From contig BLAA01000004.1 of the NCBI GenBank assembly GCA_017312345.1, forward strand, positions 248,001-312,000: DNA of 64,000 nucleotides. Direction: 5' to 3'. Each line of letters starts with the position of its first letter. The first letter of the stretch is position 1. The notes under the pieces are model-generated. The model searched no databases. It saw only the letters and a program-made list of their open reading frames with translations, and was not told the DNA's origin. The position numbers and the translations under genes are program-made. This document shows positions 9,194 through 17,778 of this stretch, one piece after another. Source of the stretch: Candidatus Denitrolinea symbiosum. Its GTDB lineage: Bacteria > Chloroflexota > Anaerolineae > Anaerolineales > Villigracilaceae.

Positions 9194-10500
9194 ACTCCGG
9201 GCGGATCGTCGTCGCGTTGATGTTCCTGGCCGGGGGCGTCGGTTCGCTCGTCAGCGACGAGGCGGTTTACAGGCGGCTGCTTTACCTCAGCCTGTTGATC
9301 GCGCTGGCCGCCTTCCTGTGGACGCGTTTTTCGCTGATGGGGCTAAAAGTGCGGCGCCACGCGCGCCTGCAAAAAGCCAGCGCGGGCGACGTGTTCGAAG
9401 AACACTTCGAAGTCCACAACTCCAGCCCCCTGCTTTCGTTCAGCGCGGAAGTCGTCAACGAGTCAGCGCTGCCCAACGCGGCAGGCTCGCGTCTCCTCAC
9501 CCGCATCGGGGGCCGCCGCACGATCACCTACCTCTCGCGGACGTTCCTCGCCCAACGCGGACGCTTTCCGCTCGGCCCCACCACGCTCATCGGACAGGAC
9601 CCGTTCGGGCTGTTCCGCGCCAGCAAGACCTTCCCGGCGCGCGAGACGCTGGTCGTGCTGCCGACCATTTACGAGATCTCCGCCTTCCCGGCCGCGCCGG
9701 GCATCCTGCCGGGCGGGCGCGTCCTCCACCGCCGCTCCTCCGAGATGACGCCGCACGCCGCCAGCGTGCGCGAGTACACGCCCGGCGATCCGCTCAAAAG
9801 CATCCACTGGCCCACCTCGGCGCGGCGCGGCAAATTAATGGTCAAGGAATTCGACCACGACCCGCAGGCCGAAGTCTGGATCGTCCTGGACATGCAGGAG
9901 GGCATCCATTACGCCAGGCCGCAGACGCCCCTGAAGTTCGTCCCCTCCGACTTGCTCTTCAAACGCCGCGAAAAACCCGGCCTGGCCCCGTCCACGCTGG
10001 AATACGCCGTCTGCATTGCGGCCTCCCTTTCCAAATATTTCATCGAGCAAAAGCGCGCCGTAGGACTGACCGCCGCAGGGCGCGCCCTCACCGTCATCCC
10101 GGCCGAAATGGGCGGACGCCAGGAGGCCAAGATCCTCGAAACCCTGGCGCTGCTCGAGGCGGACGGCAGCCTGTCTTTGGCGGCGCTGGTCTCGATGCAG
10201 GCCCGTCACGTGAAAGACGGCTCCACCGCCATCCTCATCACGCCCAAGCCGTCTCCTGGCCTCGTCTCCGCGGCAGAGGACTTGCAGCGGCGCAGGCTGC
10301 ATCCCATCGTTATCCTGCTCGACACGGCCACCTTCGACGGTCCGCCCGGCGCGGACGCGATGGAACATAACCTCCTGGGCCGCGGAATGCCGGTCTGCCG
10401 CGTCCGCTGCGGAGACGACCTTCCCCAGACCCTTTCCAAATTCACCTCCACACAAGGAATTTACGCATGGCAAAGACCCCCATTATCGCGCTTGATCTGA
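9190..10500 (+). CDS. DUF58 domain membrane protein
   Basis: Membrane protein of 436 residues with two N-terminal transmembrane segments (about residues 5-45) and a cytoplasmic DUF58 domain. The diagnostic motif [19 protein letters not shown] is near residues 193-211, followed by a VWA-like segment ([10 protein letters not shown]). It overlaps moxR by an ATGA junction, so the two are co-translated. The transglutaminase gene often found next in such operons is absent; an MBL-fold gene overlaps instead. Confidence 0.9.
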   Translation: MNSGRIVVALMFLAGGVGSLVSDEAVYRRLLYLSLLIALAAFLWTRFSLMGLKVRRHARLQKASAGDVFEEHFEVHNSSPLLSFSAEVVNESALPNAAGSRLLTRIGGRRTITYLSRTFLAQRGRFPLGPTTLIGQDPFGLFRASKTFPARETLVVLPTIYEISAFPAAPGILPGGRVLHRRSSEMTPHAASVREYTPGDPLKSIHWPTSARRGKLMVKEFDHDPQAEVWIVLDMQEGIHYARPQTPLKFVPSDLLFKRREKPGLAPSTLEYAVCIAASLSKYFIEQKRAVGLTAAGRALTVIPAEMGGRQEAKILETLALLEADGSLSLAALVSMQARHVKDGSTAILITPKPSPGLVSAAEDLQRRRLHPIVILLDTATFDGPPGADAMEHNLLGRGMPVCRVRCGDDLPQTLSKFTSTQGIYAWQRPPLSRLI

Positions 10501-11369
10501 ACTTTCAGGGAAGGACGCAGGCGATTGCCTCGTACCTGATTCAGGACGGCGACGCGGTCGTCCTCGTCGAAAGCGGACCGGGCTCGTGTCTCGCGGGACT
10601 GGAAGCCGGGCTGCTGGCAAACGGCCTCTCCCTCGCCGACGTGACTCACGTCCTGCTGACGCACATCCACCTCGATCACGCGGGGGCGGCTGGACGGCTG
10701 GCTCGCTACGGCGCGCAGATCTACGTCCACCCGGTGGGCGCGCCGCATCTGGTCAACCCTGAAAAACTGCTGGCCTCCGCGACGCGCATCTACGGGGGCG
10801 CGATGGACTCGCTTTGGGGCGAGTTCCTGCCCGTTCCGCAGGAGCAGCTCCACGTCGTGGAAGACGCGGCTGAGGTCGCCATCGGGAACCTGCGTTTCAC
10901 GGCCCTGTCCACGCCCGGGCATGCGGAACATCACCACGTCTATCTGTTCGAGGACGTCTGCTTCAGCGGGGACGTGGGCGGGGTGCGGATCCCCGGCTAT
11001 CGGTATTTGCGCGTCCCCATGCCGCCGCCCGAACTGCACATCGAGAGATGGCGCGCCTCGCTGGCGCGTCTGCGCGCCCTGAAATTCGACCGCATCGCGC
11101 CGACGCACTTTGGAATCTACGACGACCCCGACTGGCAGCTGCGCGAAGTGGAAAAGGGACTGGACGCCGCCGAGCGCTGGCTGGAGGAGACCATGCCCGC
11201 CGACCCGCCTATCGAGGAACTGCGCGCCCGTTTTGCCGAGTGGATGGAGGCGGAAGGCCGCAGGCAGGGACTCGATCCCAACGTGACGCGGGCCTACGAA
11301 CTCGCCAATCCCCTCGGCATGAGCGCGGACGGGTTGCAGAGATACTGGAAGAAGGCGAGGATGAAGTGA
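10467..11369 (+). CDS. MBL-fold metallohydrolase
   Basis: Metallo-beta-lactamase-fold hydrolase of 300 residues. The metal-binding motif HIHLDHAG is at about residues 65-72, with further ligands in STPGHAEHHHVY and SGDVGG. It begins 34 bases inside the DUF58 gene, with AAGGA nine bases before its ATG, and appears to be the third gene of that operon. Substrate is not predictable. Its stop abuts the first Rhs fragment of the island. Confidence 0.9.
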   Translation: MAKTPIIALDLNFQGRTQAIASYLIQDGDAVVLVESGPGSCLAGLEAGLLANGLSLADVTHVLLTHIHLDHAGAAGRLARYGAQIYVHPVGAPHLVNPEKLLASATRIYGGAMDSLWGEFLPVPQEQLHVVEDAAEVAIGNLRFTALSTPGHAEHHHVYLFEDVCFSGDVGGVRIPGYRYLRVPMPPPELHIERWRASLARLRALKFDRIAPTHFGIYDDPDWQLREVEKGLDAAERWLEETMPADPPIEELRARFAEWMEAEGRRQGLDPNVTRAYELANPLGMSADGLQRYWKKARMK

Positions 11370-11388
11370 TGTATCCATCTGGCCGCGA

Positions 11389-12142
11389 AGCATCCCCACC
11401 TCCACGCAAGGGACGCAGGCCTGGGATCGGTATGCGTTTGTCAATAATAATCCCGTCAGGTATACGGATCCGAGCGGGCATAGAGTGGACGATGGTTGTC
11501 GGACAGGGGAAGGCTGTAGCCTGTCTCAGGCTCAGGCCAATGAAGATGCGCAAAAACAGACTCTTCCTCAAGCAGAAGCGGCTAAAGGAAAATGTGATGA
11601 GGGCCATTATAGTTATTGCTCTAATTTCGATTTATGGCTCAAGCGTCATTCTAAACCTGTGTCTGGTATCCATGTTGGTTATAGCGGTCAATCTGGCTAT
11701 GGATTGGAAGGGGGGGGTGTATGATCAATGGGATTTTCTGATTGATTGGAAAGAAGGCAATTTGTATGTAGTTCAAACTGTTGGAGCATTTAGTTATCTC
11801 GGCACGCCAACAGGAATGCTTGGAAAAATATATGCAGGCACTTCAGTCGTTCACGGTGTACCTGGCGATGTGAGTGACATTAGCGGTCTATTGGCTGGAT
11901 CTCAATTTGACGCTTCCGCTGAAATTGGTTTGGATGCTTTTGCAGAGGTAGGCTTTGGTAAAGGTTTTAGTGTCGCTCTGGATTCAGAAGGAAATCCGTA
12001 TTACACATTAGGCGCTGGCTACATGTATACAACCGCAAATAGTTTAGGGTTTGGTCCCAATGCTGTGCCTAATGCAATCGAATTAGGCGGTCAGTTGGGT
12101 GGAAGCGAGTCTTTTATCATGTGGGTAATACCTTTGTGGTGA
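11389..12142 (+). pseudogene. Orphan Rhs-type C-terminal tip 1, frameshifted at an 8-G tract
   Basis: The fragment opens with the last part of a Rhs core (PTSTQGTQAW, then AFVNNNPVRYTDPSGH) without any core upstream or start codon in that frame. A variable tip follows. The frame stops at 11722 just after a run of eight G (11710-11717); with seven G the frame continues without a stop to 12142, giving a Gly/aromatic-rich tip ending SESFIMWVIPLW. A caller would instead report an ATG frame from 11369, whose first 115 or so residues are out-of-frame translation of the core. Either an assembly indel, a decayed gene or a contingency tract is possible. Tip function is not recognised. Confidence 0.7.
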
Positions 12143-12160
12143 TTACAAGGAGCTTGCCCT

Positions 12161-12598
12161 GTGAAACAAAAAGAGTTAACCGCTGTCGGAAAAATATTCT
12201 TGGTTGTTTGGATCGTCCTTTGCATGTTAATCGTTTGGGCATTAAGTAGTATTCCAGTTTATAAACCAACAATCATCAATTTTACGAATCTTTACACTTG
12301 TGAAAAAGTGGAGGATCAATGGATTGCTGTCTCAAGTTTTAATGTCGGACAAGATATTTATCTCTGTGGAAACATTCGATTAAGCGACTCTACTCAGAAA
12401 AAAGAAATACAAGTTCGTGTTTATGAAGGTGAGCGCGCCTTTTATAAGCATGAAATATTCTATGCTAATGTAATGGTTTCCAGTATGGATAAAGCCATTC
12501 TTGTTAACACTTATCTTTCTCCTGGTATCTACGAAATTCAAATTAATAGCGGAAGACGCGTGTTAGGTGTGGTTCAAGTTGAAGTAGTTAGTCAATGA
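12161..12598 (+). CDS. Small membrane-anchored protein, candidate immunity gene for tip 1
   Basis: Protein of 145 residues with one N-terminal transmembrane segment (about residues 11-30) and an exposed, probably beta-rich domain. The GTG start has AAGGAG eight bases upstream. It follows tip 1 by 18 bases and is AT-rich like the tip. The position directly behind a Rhs tip is where cognate immunity genes sit, so an immunity role is an inference from context only; no family is recognised. Confidence 0.6.
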   Translation: MKQKELTAVGKIFLVVWIVLCMLIVWALSSIPVYKPTIINFTNLYTCEKVEDQWIAVSSFNVGQDIYLCGNIRLSDSTQKKEIQVRVYEGERAFYKHEIFYANVMVSSMDKAILVNTYLSPGIYEIQINSGRRVLGVVQVEVVSQ

Positions 12599-12605
12599 TA
12601 TTAAC

Positions 12606-12675
12606 CCCGGCTCGCTGGTTCGATCCCTCGCTGGGACGTTTTCTCTCGCCCGACATGATCGTCCCCACCTCCACT
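12606..12675 (+). pseudogene. Rhs core fragment
   Basis: This remnant reads ARWFDPSLGRFLSP then DMIVPTST, matching the core of tips 2 and 3, and breaks off before the DRYAFVNNN segment. It separates the tip-1 cassette from the MntA-HepT pair, showing that the toxin-antitoxin genes occupy a slot between core copies. Confidence 0.7.
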
Positions 12676-12733
12676 CGCCGATGGTCATCAGGCGGGCGTC
12701 GCGGCGAAAAATCACCTGTGATAAAATGTCGGC

Positions 12734-13024
12734 ATGGACGCGCAATCTCTGCTCAAAGCCCATCGCAAGGAAATTCTCTCCATTGCCGCCCGAAACGGCG
12801 CGGCCAATGTGCGTATCTTCGGTTCGGTGGCGCGCGGCGACAACCGTCCTGACAGCGACATAGATTTCCTGGTCAATCTGGAAGCGGGGCGAAGCCTGCT
12901 CGACCTGGCGCGTTTTCTGCGCGAACTTCAGTCTTTGCTCGGTCAAAAAGTGGATGTGGTGACGGAGGCGGGTCTGCGCGCCCGCATCAGGTCCGATGTG
13001 CTGCGGGAGGCGCGTCCCCTATGA
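12734..13024 (+). CDS. mntA: MntA-like nucleotidyltransferase antitoxin
   Basis: Minimal nucleotidyltransferase of 96 residues with the motif [19 protein letters not shown], which carries the GSxARG and DxD residues. In characterised MntA-HepT (HEPN-MNT) systems the antitoxin AMPylates the HEPN toxin. The stop overlaps the HEPN gene start (ATGA). A gataaaat element lies close upstream of the ATG and could act as -10. GC content is higher than in the neighbouring tips, so this pair probably has its own origin. Confidence 0.9.
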   Translation: MDAQSLLKAHRKEILSIAARNGAANVRIFGSVARGDNRPDSDIDFLVNLEAGRSLLDLARFLRELQSLLGQKVDVVTEAGLRARIRSDVLREARPL

Positions 13025-13353
13025 GAAGCGACCGCGAGCGCCTGTTGGACATCCTCGAAGCCATCGAACGTATCGAAAAATATGCCGAGGAGGGCAGGGG
13101 CGCGTTCGAGGCGGATGAACTGATTCAAACATGGGTGGTTCATCACATCACGATCATTGGGGAAGCGTGCCGTTCCCTGCCCGCCGAATTTCAGGCGCGT
13201 TATTCAAACGTGCCGTGGGCAGACATCGTTGGGATGCGGAATATCCTTGTCCATCACTATTTTGGGATCGACACCGATGCAGTGTGGGGTGTGGTCGAAC
13301 ACGACATTCCTGAATTGAAGATGAATATTCAGGAAATCCTGAAGAACCTTTAG
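13021..13353 (+). CDS. hepT: HepT-like HEPN-domain toxin (DUF86)
   Basis: HEPN ribonuclease-type toxin of 110 residues. The RNILVHHY segment near residue 78 provides the Rx4HxY motif required for RNase activity and for AMPylation by MntA in the studied systems. It overlaps mntA by four bases. Together they form a complete predicted toxin-antitoxin module, likely stabilising or defending this island. Confidence 0.9.
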   Translation: MRSDRERLLDILEAIERIEKYAEEGRGAFEADELIQTWVVHHITIIGEACRSLPAEFQARYSNVPWADIVGMRNILVHHYFGIDTDAVWGVVEHDIPELKMNIQEILKNL

Positions 13354-13424
13354 CCGAAAATCGCACTTTTACATTTGAAAGGTACTCTTTCCACGCGCGC
13401 TGGCCGCGAAGCGTCCCCGAAGCG

Positions 13425-14156
13425 GTGCAGAGGGGATACGACGGCTCGCTGGGACGTTTTCTCTCGCCCGACACGATCGTCCCCACCTCCACGCAAGGGA
13501 CGCAGGCCTGGGATCGGTATGCGTTTGTCAATAATAACCCGGTCAGGTATAACGACCCTACAGGACATTGTATCGGCGCTGATGGATTATGGAATTTAGT
13601 AAATTGTGTTACATCGGTTGTGACATCAACAGTAAGTTACATAAAGAAAAATCCCGGTTCTGTGCTTATTAGGGGGAAAAGTTTTTCTGTTCCTGTGATT
13701 TTCCCTAGAGGTTTTGGGAGTGATGTAACTACTATAGTAAATCATACGATTAGTTTTAAGACAATACGGGCTGCTGGCAGGCTAGGTGATGATATCTTTA
13801 TTCCATCGTTAATCCTTGGTTTAGGAGTAACAGTAGCGCCAGAGCAAGTTGAAAATTATTCGAAAGGCGCTTCCTTTAATGAAGTTGCATCAGACCTTTT
13901 AATAGACGCAATAGGTTTTGGCGTATCAGAATTGGCAGGTGATATTGTTGGAATCCTAGGGGGAGGTCTCCCAGGAATGTTTATAACAGATGTATTGGTG
14001 GGGGCGGGATACGATGAATTGGCTGACGAGTTTAGAAGTGTGTTAGAAGAAGTCGGCTATAATATTGATGTAATGCCGGAAGACCTTCCTCAGGCAATAC
14101 CTGTTCCAACTCCGCCCCCTCCTTATATTCCGGAAGAAACACCGAGTCCACGGTAA
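13425..14156 (+). CDS. Orphan Rhs tip 2 (core end plus variable C-terminus)
   Basis: The 243-residue frame (GTG start) begins with the conserved core DGSLGRFLSPDTIVPTST through NNNPVRYNDPTGH, then diverges at once into a tip of about 195 residues unrelated to tips 1 and 3. The tip is hydrophobic and Gly-rich in the middle (FGVSELAGDIVGILGGGLPG), and ends in a Pro-rich tail. A membrane-acting toxin is possible but unproven. Upstream bases 13396-13424 carry a degenerate fragment shared with 11380-11396. No ribosome site is evident, as expected for a displaced tip that needs recombination for expression. Confidence 0.7.
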   Translation: MQRGYDGSLGRFLSPDTIVPTSTQGTQAWDRYAFVNNNPVRYNDPTGHCIGADGLWNLVNCVTSVVTSTVSYIKKNPGSVLIRGKSFSVPVIFPRGFGSDVTTIVNHTISFKTIRAAGRLGDDIFIPSLILGLGVTVAPEQVENYSKGASFNEVASDLLIDAIGFGVSELAGDIVGILGGGLPGMFITDVLVGAGYDELADEFRSVLEEVGYNIDVMPEDLPQAIPVPTPPPPYIPEETPSPR

Positions 14157-14181
14157 TACCCTTGCGATTACAGGAGATAAG

Positions 14182-14361
14182 ATGTTTTCCAAGCGAATAA
14201 AGAATCCGTTGGACCAGGTAGAACCTGTAAAGAGACCCTTCGCGCGAAATGTAGGATTAACAATTGTATTCTTTCTTATTGCTCTATTAGGTGTTAACAT
14301 GAAGCATATTGGGTCGTTTCTTATTATTTTTCTTAAATTGTTGCTTATCTCTTTTTGGTAG
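14182..14361 (+). CDS. 59-residue two-TM protein, 3' end cut by IS; candidate immunity gene for tip 2
   Basis: A small frame with AGGAG five bases before its ATG encodes 59 residues with two hydrophobic segments (about 26-39 and 43-58). It starts 25 bases after tip 2, in the immunity position. Its TAG stop lies inside the left end of the IS1-like element (ggTAGc), so the original gene probably ran further and was truncated. Function is inferred from position only. Confidence 0.5.
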   Translation: MFSKRIKNPLDQVEPVKRPFARNVGLTIVFFLIALLGVNMKHIGSFLIIFLKLLLISFW

Positions 14362-15599
14362 CGCCGCAGTTAAGCGTGGTCAATTTGCCCATTGTTGAGT
14401 GAGTTGAAGCAAGGTGGCAGAAGGTCTGCCGCGCTGTTTGGGCAATTTCCAACGCGGAAGCGGAACTCGGAAGTGAAGCAATTCCGCAGGCGTCCACTGA
14501 TGGTCAGTCAAGCCTGCGGCGATGGCAGGAGTACGTTGCACCCAGCGATGGCCGAAAGAACCAACAGACAGTTTCAAACGCAGGCTTTTGTGGAAGTCAC
14601 AAAAGTTGTAGAAGCAACCGACCAAATACATGCCTGCCACCAAGGTCTCAGCCTGTTGCGCCAAGTTGCGCGTGCGCCGCGTTAGGGCGCTGATCCTCTG
14701 ACGAAAGGTGGCATTGAGACGTTCGATGAAAGCGGTATTGATCACGCCTTTTCCTTGAGTGGTTTGGATCAGACGCTCGACCGCATCTTTTGCACCCTGA
14801 ACAATGCGTCGCTTAACACTCAGGACGCCTTCCATACGCTGTTTGACGACTTGCACAATGGCAATCTCTTGCCAAGCCACCATCTTGCATCGTCCCCTTT
14901 CTCCCTCCGAGCGAGGAAACTTGCTCCGAAAGGCAGTCCGAAAGGCGCCGACATAACTGGACAATCCGTCTACCGCCAGCAAGAGTGGACGACACAAAGC
15001 CATGCCCTTGATTTTGTCCGCCAAGGCCTGAATCAAATTCAGGTCACGTGTGGGACTAACCACCCCGCCCATCCACAGACGAGGCTGAACCCAAATCGCC
15101 AGAGCCATCCAGAATGTGCCTTTCTGCGTCTTGACTTTGATTTCATCCGCTTGCGCTTGCTTCAAGTCATGTACCGTGTTTTCAACCAGATGCTCATGTA
15201 CCTGCTGACAATGGTTGCCTGCACGAGCGTGCCAATCTCGAACGGTCCGCTCGTCCAATCCAAAGGCGCGAACGATGGCTTGAATGGGGCAGCCGTATGC
15301 CAGCAGAATCAACACTTGGATCACCAGCTCAGGCGCATGGCGTAACCGATAGAAAATCGTGCCTTTGGTGACCGTAAACGTTTGTCCGCACACTTGACAC
15401 ACACACCGCTGGTCTTTCTGACTGTGAACTTGGATGTTCCCTTTCCCTTTATGTCCTCTTGCGGGACAATCCATGTTCGGGCAAAATAGTGTTTGTGGGT
15501 TCATTGACTCCTCGCTCGATGTGGAAGTCGTACGAGTTTGCCAGTGAACCCATTTTTCCGCAAGATTTACGCACCACCACGTTTTAGTGGGGGGCTACC
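14357..15599 (-). mobile_element. IS1-like insertion sequence
   Basis: The element is 1243 bp with imperfect terminal inverted repeats: ggtagcgccgcag at the left and, reading inward on the other strand, ggtagccccccac at the right; over 24 bases about 19 match. One transposase gene fills it. I could not find a matching target duplication next to the ends. It truncates the small gene on its left. Confidence 0.75.
14380..15504 (-). CDS. IS1-like DDE transposase
   Basis: Transposase of 374 residues. The N-terminus has paired zinc-binding cysteines (CPNMDC and CVCQVCG), followed by a helix-turn-helix region (IQAIVRAFGLDERTVRDWH), as in IS1 InsA. The catalytic part includes ADEIKVK, LLLAVDGLSSYVGAF and INTAFIERLNATFRQR. 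The single long frame resembles IS1-family members without the InsA/InsB frameshift; the family call is tentative. Confidence 0.75.
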   Translation of the reverse strand: MNPQTLFCPNMDCPARGHKGKGNIQVHSQKDQRCVCQVCGQTFTVTKGTIFYRLRHAPELVIQVLILLAYGCPIQAIVRAFGLDERTVRDWHARAGNHCQQVHEHLVENTVHDLKQAQADEIKVKTQKGTFWMALAIWVQPRLWMGGVVSPTRDLNLIQALADKIKGMALCRPLLLAVDGLSSYVGAFRTAFRSKFPRSEGERGRCKMVAWQEIAIVQVVKQRMEGVLSVKRRIVQGAKDAVERLIQTTQGKGVINTAFIERLNATFRQRISALTRRTRNLAQQAETLVAGMYLVGCFYNFCDFHKSLRLKLSVGSFGHRWVQRTPAIAAGLTDHQWTPAELLHFRVPLPRWKLPKQRGRPSATLLQLTQQWAN

Positions 15600-15647
15600 T
15601 TGCGATTTTCTCTCCTTCCAAAATATCACCCTTGCTTAGGCCAAAAA

Positions 15648-16250
15648 ATGGAAAAAAATCTAGAATTTAATTTTTGGGTTTATCGCCACGACACTTGGAT
15701 GTTGCTAACACAATCTTTCTCTAATGATAGGTTGCTACTCTTCACAATTAACAGCAGCACATGTAGTCTAAAGCCCTTATCCGGCCTGCCAATCACGAAT
15801 TTCCCTTTGCACTCAATAAAGGATAGTTTTCTTTTTCATGGTAGAAGATCTTTGATTGCAGAAGTAACAATTTTGATTGAAGACCAAGATCCTATCACTT
15901 TAATACCAATAAACCCTTTTGACCCTCCTGTATTTTTTCATAGGAATGACGCTGAAGCGCAAGCAATAGTGAGAATCGTCTCACAATTGAAAAAAGGAGA
16001 AACGCCAGACGATAACTCTAATCCCTACCTTAGGCAATTGCATAAGAAGGATGTGCCGAATTATGTGACTGCAAAAGGGATGAATTGGAATGAAAACATC
16101 TCACCATGGGAATATTATTATTCCAACATGAAGAGCGTTGACTGGAAGAGAAAACTGAACGTGGCAATCGCGAGAATTATTCTACTCATAGGCTTTTTAG
16201 CGACGACGCTAATGATTATTTACATTTTTTATTATTTTATTTTAAATTAA
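15648..16250 (+). CDS. Hypothetical tail-anchored protein
   Basis: Protein of 200 residues, AT-rich, with a C-terminal transmembrane segment (about residues 174-198). The ATG at 15648 is favoured; a TTG frame from 15600 begins right at the IS edge. It is followed 11 bases later by the next Rhs core. It may be a second immunity-type gene of the tip-2 cassette or an unrelated passenger. No family is recognised. Confidence 0.5.
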   Translation: MEKNLEFNFWVYRHDTWMLLTQSFSNDRLLLFTINSSTCSLKPLSGLPITNFPLHSIKDSFLFHGRRSLIAEVTILIEDQDPITLIPINPFDPPVFFHRNDAEAQAIVRIVSQLKKGETPDDNSNPYLRQLHKKDVPNYVTAKGMNWNENISPWEYYYSNMKSVDWKRKLNVAIARIILLIGFLATTLMIIYIFYYFILN

Positions 16251-16261
16251 ATCTTGGCAAC

Positions 16262-17482
16262 ATGACCTCGCGTCATGTCTTCGAAGGGACGGAATTCAAA
16301 GACTACACCCTCAACTATGATGCCGACCGCGAAGCGCCCCTGTGGGGGAATCGTCTCGTCTCTGTGACAGGCGCGGCGACCGCGAGTTTCGTCTATGATG
16401 GGGATGGCAAGCAGATCAAAGCCACCGTGAATGGGATCACCGCCGTCTACGTTGGTAATCACTACGAAGTGAAGAACGGCATTGTCACGAAGTACTACTT
16501 TGCTGGTTCGACAAGAATCGCGGTGCGGAAAGATGGCACGCTAAACTTCCTCCTCTCTGACCACCTCGGCAGTTCATCCGTCACCACGAACGCGAATGGC
16601 GCGAAGACTGCCTCCGCGTTATATAAGGCGTTTGGCGAAACAAGGTATACTCTCGGCAGTCTCAACACGGACTACAAGTTTACGGGACAGCGCGAAGAAG
16701 CCAGCCTCGGCATTTACTTCTTCAACGCACGCTGGTATGACGGCTCGCTGGGACGTTTCCTCTCGCCCGACACGATCGTCCCCACATCCACGCAAGGGAC
16801 GCAGGCCTGGGACCGGTATGCGTTTGTCAATAATAATCCCGTCCGGTATACGGATCCGCGCGGGCACGGTGTGGATTGTGGGTTTGGAGAAGATTGTGTG
16901 GGGAATCAGACAAATCCAAATGACCCAACAACAACTACAGTTTATGCGGGAGGAGTTAACCCGGCTAGTCGTCCAGAGATTGCTAATGATTCTAATTCCG
17001 GCCCTTCTCACCCAATTGTAGATGGCATAGTGGAGTTGTATACGTTTGTCCAATCTTTTATAGCATCTTTTGTACCAAATCCTTCAACAGAAGTTGACGT
17101 CCTCTATACATATACGGTAAATCCAGATGGTTCAATAAGCCAAATTATTATTACTGTGAATAACCACGATGGTGGCTCATCGGTAGCGTTAGAGAATGTT
17201 GTGATTGGGATGGATGACAAAGCAATGCATCGCCCTCCTTTCAGCGTAAGGGAAGGGGAGTATATTTTAGATGCAAATCACATGGTAGTTAATCCTGGGC
17301 AAAGTAGGCGCGCCATTATTTGTGGTAATTGTATTGCAGAGAATCCACTGTTATTCTTCATGCCAATTCACAAGAATACTCAAGTGACCATTACTTCAAT
17401 AATCGGAGGTTACTTTGACTTTGGAAATCAAGGGACAAATTATGCTCAACTTCCCATTACCTTTATTATTCCAGCTCGATAG
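16262..17482 (+). CDS. Rhs core end with variable tip 3
   Basis: Protein of 406 residues holding the longest core in the island. YD-repeat-type sequence (ASFVYDGDGKQIKATVNG, LLSDHLGSSSVT, then the TGQ and GIYFFNARWYDG segments) occupies residues 1-165, followed by the invariant SLGRFLSP block and NNNPVRYTDPRGH near residue 200. The remaining 205 residues form a beta-rich tip with a CGNC motif (IICGNCIAENP). The ATG lacks a ribosome site, and the long N-terminal repeat region of a complete Rhs/WapA protein is missing, so it is a displaced cassette. Confidence 0.75.
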   Translation: MTSRHVFEGTEFKDYTLNYDADREAPLWGNRLVSVTGAATASFVYDGDGKQIKATVNGITAVYVGNHYEVKNGIVTKYYFAGSTRIAVRKDGTLNFLLSDHLGSSSVTTNANGAKTASALYKAFGETRYTLGSLNTDYKFTGQREEASLGIYFFNARWYDGSLGRFLSPDTIVPTSTQGTQAWDRYAFVNNNPVRYTDPRGHGVDCGFGEDCVGNQTNPNDPTTTTVYAGGVNPASRPEIANDSNSGPSHPIVDGIVELYTFVQSFIASFVPNPSTEVDVLYTYTVNPDGSISQIIITVNNHDGGSSVALENVVIGMDDKAMHRPPFSVREGEYILDANHMVVNPGQSRRAIICGNCIAENPLLFFMPIHKNTQVTITSIIGGYFDFGNQGTNYAQLPITFIIPAR

Positions 17483-17491
17483 GAAAATGTC

Positions 17492-17778
17492 ATGAAACAA
17501 ATGAGATTCTGGTTGTGTTTTGCCATTTTAAATATGCTTGTAGCAAGTTGTGCCAGCAGATCGCGCTCGAATTCAGTCTCCAACCATAAATTCGATGAAT
17601 TGTATTCAGGTTGCGATATGAACTCGGCGGTTCAATTTATCCCTGCTAAGGGCAAATTTAAGTCTGGCGACTTGGTTAATTTAAGTTTAAGAAACACTTC
17701 AATGTACCCGGTGATATTTCCTGATGATCGTAATGTAAAAATTTTGAGATTCAAGTTGAATGAACAGAGATGGGTGGA
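17492..17778 (+). pseudogene. Lipoprotein gene, 5' half (split by IS256); candidate immunity gene for tip 3
   Basis: Begins with a lipoprotein signal (FAILNMLVASC, lipobox VASC). The native sequence ends at the IS256 edge, and the frame runs on into the element to a stop at 17881. Removing the IS and one 8-base flank joins it in frame to the piece at 19201, restoring a 169-residue lipoprotein. It follows tip 3 by nine bases, the immunity position. Confidence 0.75.

Noticed and set aside
11369..11700. ATG-started frame as the N-terminus of a protein ending at 12142
   Set aside because: These codons are out-of-frame reading of the Rhs core and tip; the genuine frame is the one sharing PTSTQGTQAW with the other cassettes.
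12595..12852. 85-codon frame over the core fragment and mntA start
   Set aside because: Only its first 25 codons are Rhs core; the rest is out-of-frame mntA.
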